A stretch of DNA of 64,000 bases from assembly GCF_964222135.1 (NCBI RefSeq), contig NZ_CAXQBR010000067.1:86407-150406 (forward strand), in the 5' to 3' direction. The position numbers and the translations under genes were made by a program. Under the pieces are notes generated by a model. The model did not search any database. It was not told the origin of the DNA and saw only the letters and a program-made list of their open reading frames with translations. Positions 61,032 to 64,000 of this stretch are shown in pieces (the first letter of the stretch is position 1; every line of letters starts with the position of its first letter). The DNA is from Euzebya sp. GTDB taxonomy: Bacteria > Actinomycetota > Nitriliruptoria > Euzebyales > Euzebyaceae.

Positions 61032-61050
61032 AGCAGAAGTCATTTCTGCT
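61032..61050. promoter_or_regulatory. perfect inverted repeat in divergent promoter region
   Basis: AGCAGAA-GTCAT-TTCTGCT forms a perfect 7-bp inverted repeat between the dehydrogenase-cupin gene and the ABC transporter genes, 43 bases from the former start and 71 from the latter. Its size and position suit a dimeric repressor controlling both directions. The regulator is unidentified; the IclR protein at 55654 is the nearest candidate. Confidence 0.6.
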
Positions 61051-61120
61051 CTCAAGAAACTGAGCCGGATCGGGTCTGCGGGAGACCGCCGATGACGATC
61101 GCCGTGAGAGGACCCCTGGA

Positions 61121-61930
61121 GTGCACGTGATCTCCGAAGCAGAGCCGCAGCCCGGACCGCGAGCCACGGGCGGCACCGCGGACCCGGTTGTCCAGGCCAG
61201 GGAGGTCACGAAGGTGTTCGGCGGGACCGTCACCGCCGTCGAGTCGGCGACCTTCGACGTCCACGACGGCGAGTTCGTCTCGCTCGTGGGCCCGAGCGGC
61301 TGCGGCAAGTCCACGCTCCTGCGGCTCGTCGCCGGCCTGATCGACCGGACCTCCGGGAGCCTGGTCGTCGACGGCACGGACGTGACGGAGCCGCGCACGT
61401 CGACCGGGCTGATGTTCCAGCGGGCGACCCTCCTGCCGTGGAAGACCTCGCTCGAGAACGCCCTGCTCCCCTGCAAGCTGCGCGGGAGCGCGCTCGGCGA
61501 GGCCACCGCACGCGCCCTCGAGCTGCTCGACCTCGTCGGCCTCCAGGGGTTCGAGCACTCCTACCCCCGTCAGCTGTCGGGCGGCATGCAGCAGCGCGTC
61601 GCGCTGGCGCGGCTCCTCATGACCGGCGCCGACCTGCTGCTCCTGGACGAGCCGTTCGGCGCGCTCGACGAGTTCACCCGCGAGCACCTCAACCTCGAGC
61701 TGCTGCGCATCCACGACGAGTTCGGCCACACCACGATGTTCGTCACCCACAACATCGCCGAGGCGATCTTCCTGGCCGACCGCGTGGTCGTCATGACCCC
61801 CCGACCCGGGCGCATCGCCGAGATCGTCGACGTGCCGTTCGACCGACCTCGGGAGATGTCGCTGACGCGCTCCCCGGAGTTCAACGAGCTGGTCTTCACC
61901 GTCCGCGGCCTGCTGGGGGAGCCGGCATGA
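61121..61930 (+). CDS. NitT/TauT-type ABC transporter ATP-binding protein
   Basis: A 269-residue ATPase of the SsuB/TauB/NrtD family. VSLVGPSGCGKSTLLRLVAGL is Walker A, MFQRATLLPWKTSLENALLP the Q-loop with the LLPW motif diagnostic for this family, LSGGMQQRVALARLL the signature and LLLLDEPFGALDEFTRE Walker B. FVTHNIAEAIFLADRVVVM contains the switch His. GTG at 61121 or 61127 is the start. It is the first gene of a three-gene importer operon, and its stop overlaps the permease start (ATGA). Confidence 0.93.
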   Translation: MHVISEAEPQPGPRATGGTADPVVQAREVTKVFGGTVTAVESATFDVHDGEFVSLVGPSGCGKSTLLRLVAGLIDRTSGSLVVDGTDVTEPRTSTGLMFQRATLLPWKTSLENALLPCKLRGSALGEATARALELLDLVGLQGFEHSYPRQLSGGMQQRVALARLLMTGADLLLLDEPFGALDEFTREHLNLELLRIHDEFGHTTMFVTHNIAEAIFLADRVVVMTPRPGRIAEIVDVPFDRPREMSLTRSPEFNELVFTVRGLLGEPA

Positions 61931-62802
61931 GCGCCCCCTCCCCTACGGATCGGCGCCGACGGGTCACCGCCGGGCAGGTCGTGCCGCCGGTGATCCTCCT
62001 CGTGAGCGTGCTCGTCGCCTGGGACCTCCTCGTGCGGTTCGAGGTGGTCAGCACCTTCATCCTGCCCCCGCCGCTCGAGGTCTGGGACAGCCTCATCGGG
62101 CTGCTGCCGACCTCGCTCCTGTGGACCAACGCAGGCCTGACCATGTACGAGACGCTCGCCGGGTTCGCGGTCGGGTCCGGCCTCGCGTTCGTGCTCGCCG
62201 TGGCATCGAGCCTGTGGCCCTACTTCCGCAAGATGGTGTACCCGTACATGATCGCGCTCCAGGTCACACCCCGGATCGCCGTCACCCCCGTGATCATCGC
62301 CTGGCTGGGCTTCGGGGCGACCCCGAAGATCGTGATCGCGGCGACCATCTGCTTCTTCCCCGTCTACATCAACACCCTGACCGGGATGATGTCGGTCGAC
62401 GAGGACGCCCGCGAGATGTTCCGCGCCCTCCGCGCCTCGCGCTGGCAGACGTTCACCCAGCTGATGCTGCCCGCGGCGCTCCCGGTGACCTTCGCGGGGT
62501 TGAAGACCGGCATGACGCTCGCGCTGATCGGCGCGATCGTCGCGGAGTTCGTCTCGGCCCAGGCCGGCATGGGGCTGCTCATCCAGCAGTTCTCCTTCCA
62601 GCTGAACATGGCCGCCGCCTTCGCCGTCCTCCTGATGCTCACCGCCATCGGGCTGGTCCTGTTCGCGGTCATGGAGTACCTGGACCGCCAGCTCGTCTTC
62701 TGGGCGCACGAGGACCGGCTCGCGAAGAAGTCAGTGAAGAAGCAGGAGGCCGCCGGCCTCCGACACGACGCACGACCGACGCCCTCGAGGGAGGCAGCAT
62801 GA
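61927..62802 (+). CDS. NitT/TauT-type ABC transporter permease
   Basis: A 291-residue membrane protein of the SsuC/TauC family with about six helices. FILPPPLEVWDSLIGLLP is the usual periplasmic loop. SSLWPYFRKMVYPYMIALQVTPRIAVTPVIIAWLGFGATPKIVI and EDAREMFRALRASRWQTFTQLMLPAALPVTFAGLKTGMTLALIGAIVAEF include the EAA loop that docks to the ATPase. A hydrophilic C-terminal tail (KKSVKKQEAAGL) is unusually basic. It overlaps both the ATPase and the substrate-binding protein gene by four bases. Confidence 0.93.
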   Translation: MSAPSPTDRRRRVTAGQVVPPVILLVSVLVAWDLLVRFEVVSTFILPPPLEVWDSLIGLLPTSLLWTNAGLTMYETLAGFAVGSGLAFVLAVASSLWPYFRKMVYPYMIALQVTPRIAVTPVIIAWLGFGATPKIVIAATICFFPVYINTLTGMMSVDEDAREMFRALRASRWQTFTQLMLPAALPVTFAGLKTGMTLALIGAIVAEFVSAQAGMGLLIQQFSFQLNMAAAFAVLLMLTAIGLVLFAVMEYLDRQLVFWAHEDRLAKKSVKKQEAAGLRHDARPTPSREAA

Positions 62803-63965
62803 TCCAGCACGCACCACACCGAGTCCCACCACGCCCCAGGGGCGGGACCCTGCGATGGCTCGCGCTGGCCATGGTCGCGCTCCTGGCGCTGACCGCCTGC
62901 TCCGGCAGCGAGGCGGACGACGCCGATGGCGCCGGCGGCGGTGAGGTCGCGTCGGAGGGCGGGGACGACGCGGGAGCCGATGCCGGCGACGAGGGCGACG
63001 GCGGCGGTGAGCCCACGACGATCACGCTGCTCTCGCCGGTCCCGCCCTCGGTGTTCTTCTTCCCGGCCTTCGTCGGCGAGGAGCTCGGGTTCTTCGCGGA
63101 GGAGGGCATCGAGCTCGAGTACGAGTCGATCGGCGAGGGGGTGTCCATGACCTCGCTGCTCGTCAACGGCCGTGTTGACGTCGCCGCCCCGGGCGCGACC
63201 GAGGTGTTCCAGGGCCTCGACGCCGGGCAGGAGTTCGACGTCATCTACGACTACTACACCCAGGCCGTGGAGGGGATCGTGGTGCCGACTGACAGCGACA
63301 TCGAATCGATGGAGGACCTCGAGGGTGCGACGGTCGGTCTGGCGGGCGACGAGGTCCGCTCGCTCCTCGCCTTCTCGCTGGACCAGGTCGGGCTCTCCAT
63401 CGACGACGTCGAGACCGCGAACGTCGGGACCAGCGGATCGGTGATCGCCAACTCCCTCGAGCAGGGCGACATCGACGCGTTCGTCGGCGGCGTGCTCGAC
63501 TTCGCGAGCCTCCAGGTGGCTGGCCTCGAGCTCCGCGACATCACCCCGGACGAGGTCGGACGGGTGCCCGGGGCCTCCTTCGCGGTCACCCCCGACGGTG
63601 CGGAGGAGATGGGTGACGCCCTGCCGGCGTTCCTCCGCGCGTGGTCCCGCGCGCTGCACGTCGGCCTGCAGGACCCTGCGCTGGTCGAGGAGATCATGCG
63701 TGAGGCCTCACCCGAGGAGTGGGAGGACCCCGAGGTCGGCGCAGCCACCCTCGACGTCGCGATCCAGCTCCAGGAGCAGGGACCCGAGGACTACGGCAGC
63801 CTCGACGACGAGGCGTGGGCGGTCGGCGTCGAGCAGGCGCTCGTCGCCGGAGACGTCGAGTCGGAGCTCGCCACCGACGAGTTCCTCGACGGCCAGTACC
63901 TCGACGCCGCCAACGACTTCGACCGCGACGAGGCGGAGACGGCCGCCGGGGGCTCCGGCAGCTGA
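62799..63965 (+). CDS. NitT/TauT-type ABC transporter substrate-binding lipoprotein
   Basis: A 388-residue lipoprotein. LALAMVALLALTAC is the signal with lipobox, followed by an acidic low-complexity linker (DDADGAGGGEVASEGGDD). The binding domain belongs to the SsuA/THI5-like group: FFPAFVGEELGFFAEEGIELEYESIGEG, VNGRVDVAAPGATEVFQGLDAG and EDLEGATVGLAGDEVRSLLAFSLDQVGL. Members bind sulfonates, pyrimidines, taurine, phthalate or other aromatic acids. Next to dioxygenase and CoA-transferase genes, an aromatic or cyclic acid is the likely ligand. GAGGGAGG precedes the ATG, which overlaps the permease stop. Confidence 0.92.
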   Translation: MIQHAPHRVPPRPRGGTLRWLALAMVALLALTACSGSEADDADGAGGGEVASEGGDDAGADAGDEGDGGGEPTTITLLSPVPPSVFFFPAFVGEELGFFAEEGIELEYESIGEGVSMTSLLVNGRVDVAAPGATEVFQGLDAGQEFDVIYDYYTQAVEGIVVPTDSDIESMEDLEGATVGLAGDEVRSLLAFSLDQVGLSIDDVETANVGTSGSVIANSLEQGDIDAFVGGVLDFASLQVAGLELRDITPDEVGRVPGASFAVTPDGAEEMGDALPAFLRAWSRALHVGLQDPALVEEIMREASPEEWEDPEVGAATLDVAIQLQEQGPEDYGSLDDEAWAVGVEQALVAGDVESELATDEFLDGQYLDAANDFDRDEAETAAGGSGS

Positions 63966-64000
63966 GATGGCCGGGTCGGCTGGAGGTCGATCAGACCTCC

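Noticed and set aside
1..64000. CRISPR arrays, tRNA or rRNA genes, insertion sequences and phage genes
   Set aside because: No regularly spaced repeats, cloverleaf-like sequences, transposase motifs or phage proteins were recognised on either strand.

Overview
The window comes from a very GC-rich actinobacterial chromosome. Genes are tightly packed, often with ATGA or GTGA stop/start overlaps and many GTG starts. Three secreted proteins with triple cell-wall-binding (CWB2) repeats, a DUF4012 protein, LivFGHMK-type importers and many CoA-ester enzymes would suit a deep-branching actinomycete such as the Euzebya/Nitriliruptor group. That assignment is an inference; there is no rRNA or other phylogenetic marker here.

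Layout. (1) 1-7.9 kb: a fatty-acid or steroid-like catabolic cluster. It holds an NTF2-like protein, a TesB-type thioesterase, three crotonase-fold proteins, an SDR and a KshA-like Rieske oxygenase on the minus strand, facing a beta/alpha acyl-CoA dehydrogenase pair. (2) 8.0-9.6 kb: a hipBA toxin-antitoxin locus whose toxin gene is frameshifted. (3) 9.6-20.9 kb: cell-surface genes, namely three CWB2 proteins, a coiled-coil membrane protein, a Wzz/BY-kinase and a DUF4012 protein. (4) 21-30.1 kb: a polysaccharide island visibly poorer in G+C than its surroundings, with five glycosyltransferases, an O-antigen polymerase/ligase-like protein, an FkbM methyltransferase and a Wzx-like flippase, followed by gmd. 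(5) 31.5-34.5 kb: a decaying two-component system (broken kinase and broken response regulator) next to a small receiver-like protein. (6) 34.5-48.6 kb: a large divergent catabolic regulon. One arm encodes a crotonase, a complete branched-chain-type ABC importer (LivK, LivH, a LivM-LivG fusion, LivF), two SDRs, an acyl-CoA synthetase and a FadR-type GntR regulator. The other arm encodes two alpha/beta acyl-CoA dehydrogenase pairs. A shared AT-rich motif lies in front of both arms and of livK. (7) 48.6-50.9 kb: an SGNH-like hydrolase and two truncated genes meeting tail to tail at about 50,393. (8) 51.0-64 kb: an aromatic-type dioxygenase region with GntR and IclR regulators, dioxygenase alpha and beta subunits, an unknown 91-residue protein, a dihydrodiol-dehydrogenase-like SDR, a class II aldolase, a FAD monooxygenase, a citrate-synthase-like lyase, a CaiB-type CoA-transferase, a dehydrogenase-cupin fusion and a NitT/TauT-type ABC importer.

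Reading the parts together: regions 1 and 6 look like paralogous modules for uptake, CoA activation and side-chain beta-oxidation of a bulky carboxylic acid. Region 8 looks like an uptake and oxygenation module for a cyclic or aromatic acid. No oxygenase reductase or ferredoxin is encoded in the window. Substrates cannot be read from the sequence. Several loci (hipA, the two-component system, the 50.4-kb junction) show recent gene decay or rearrangement.
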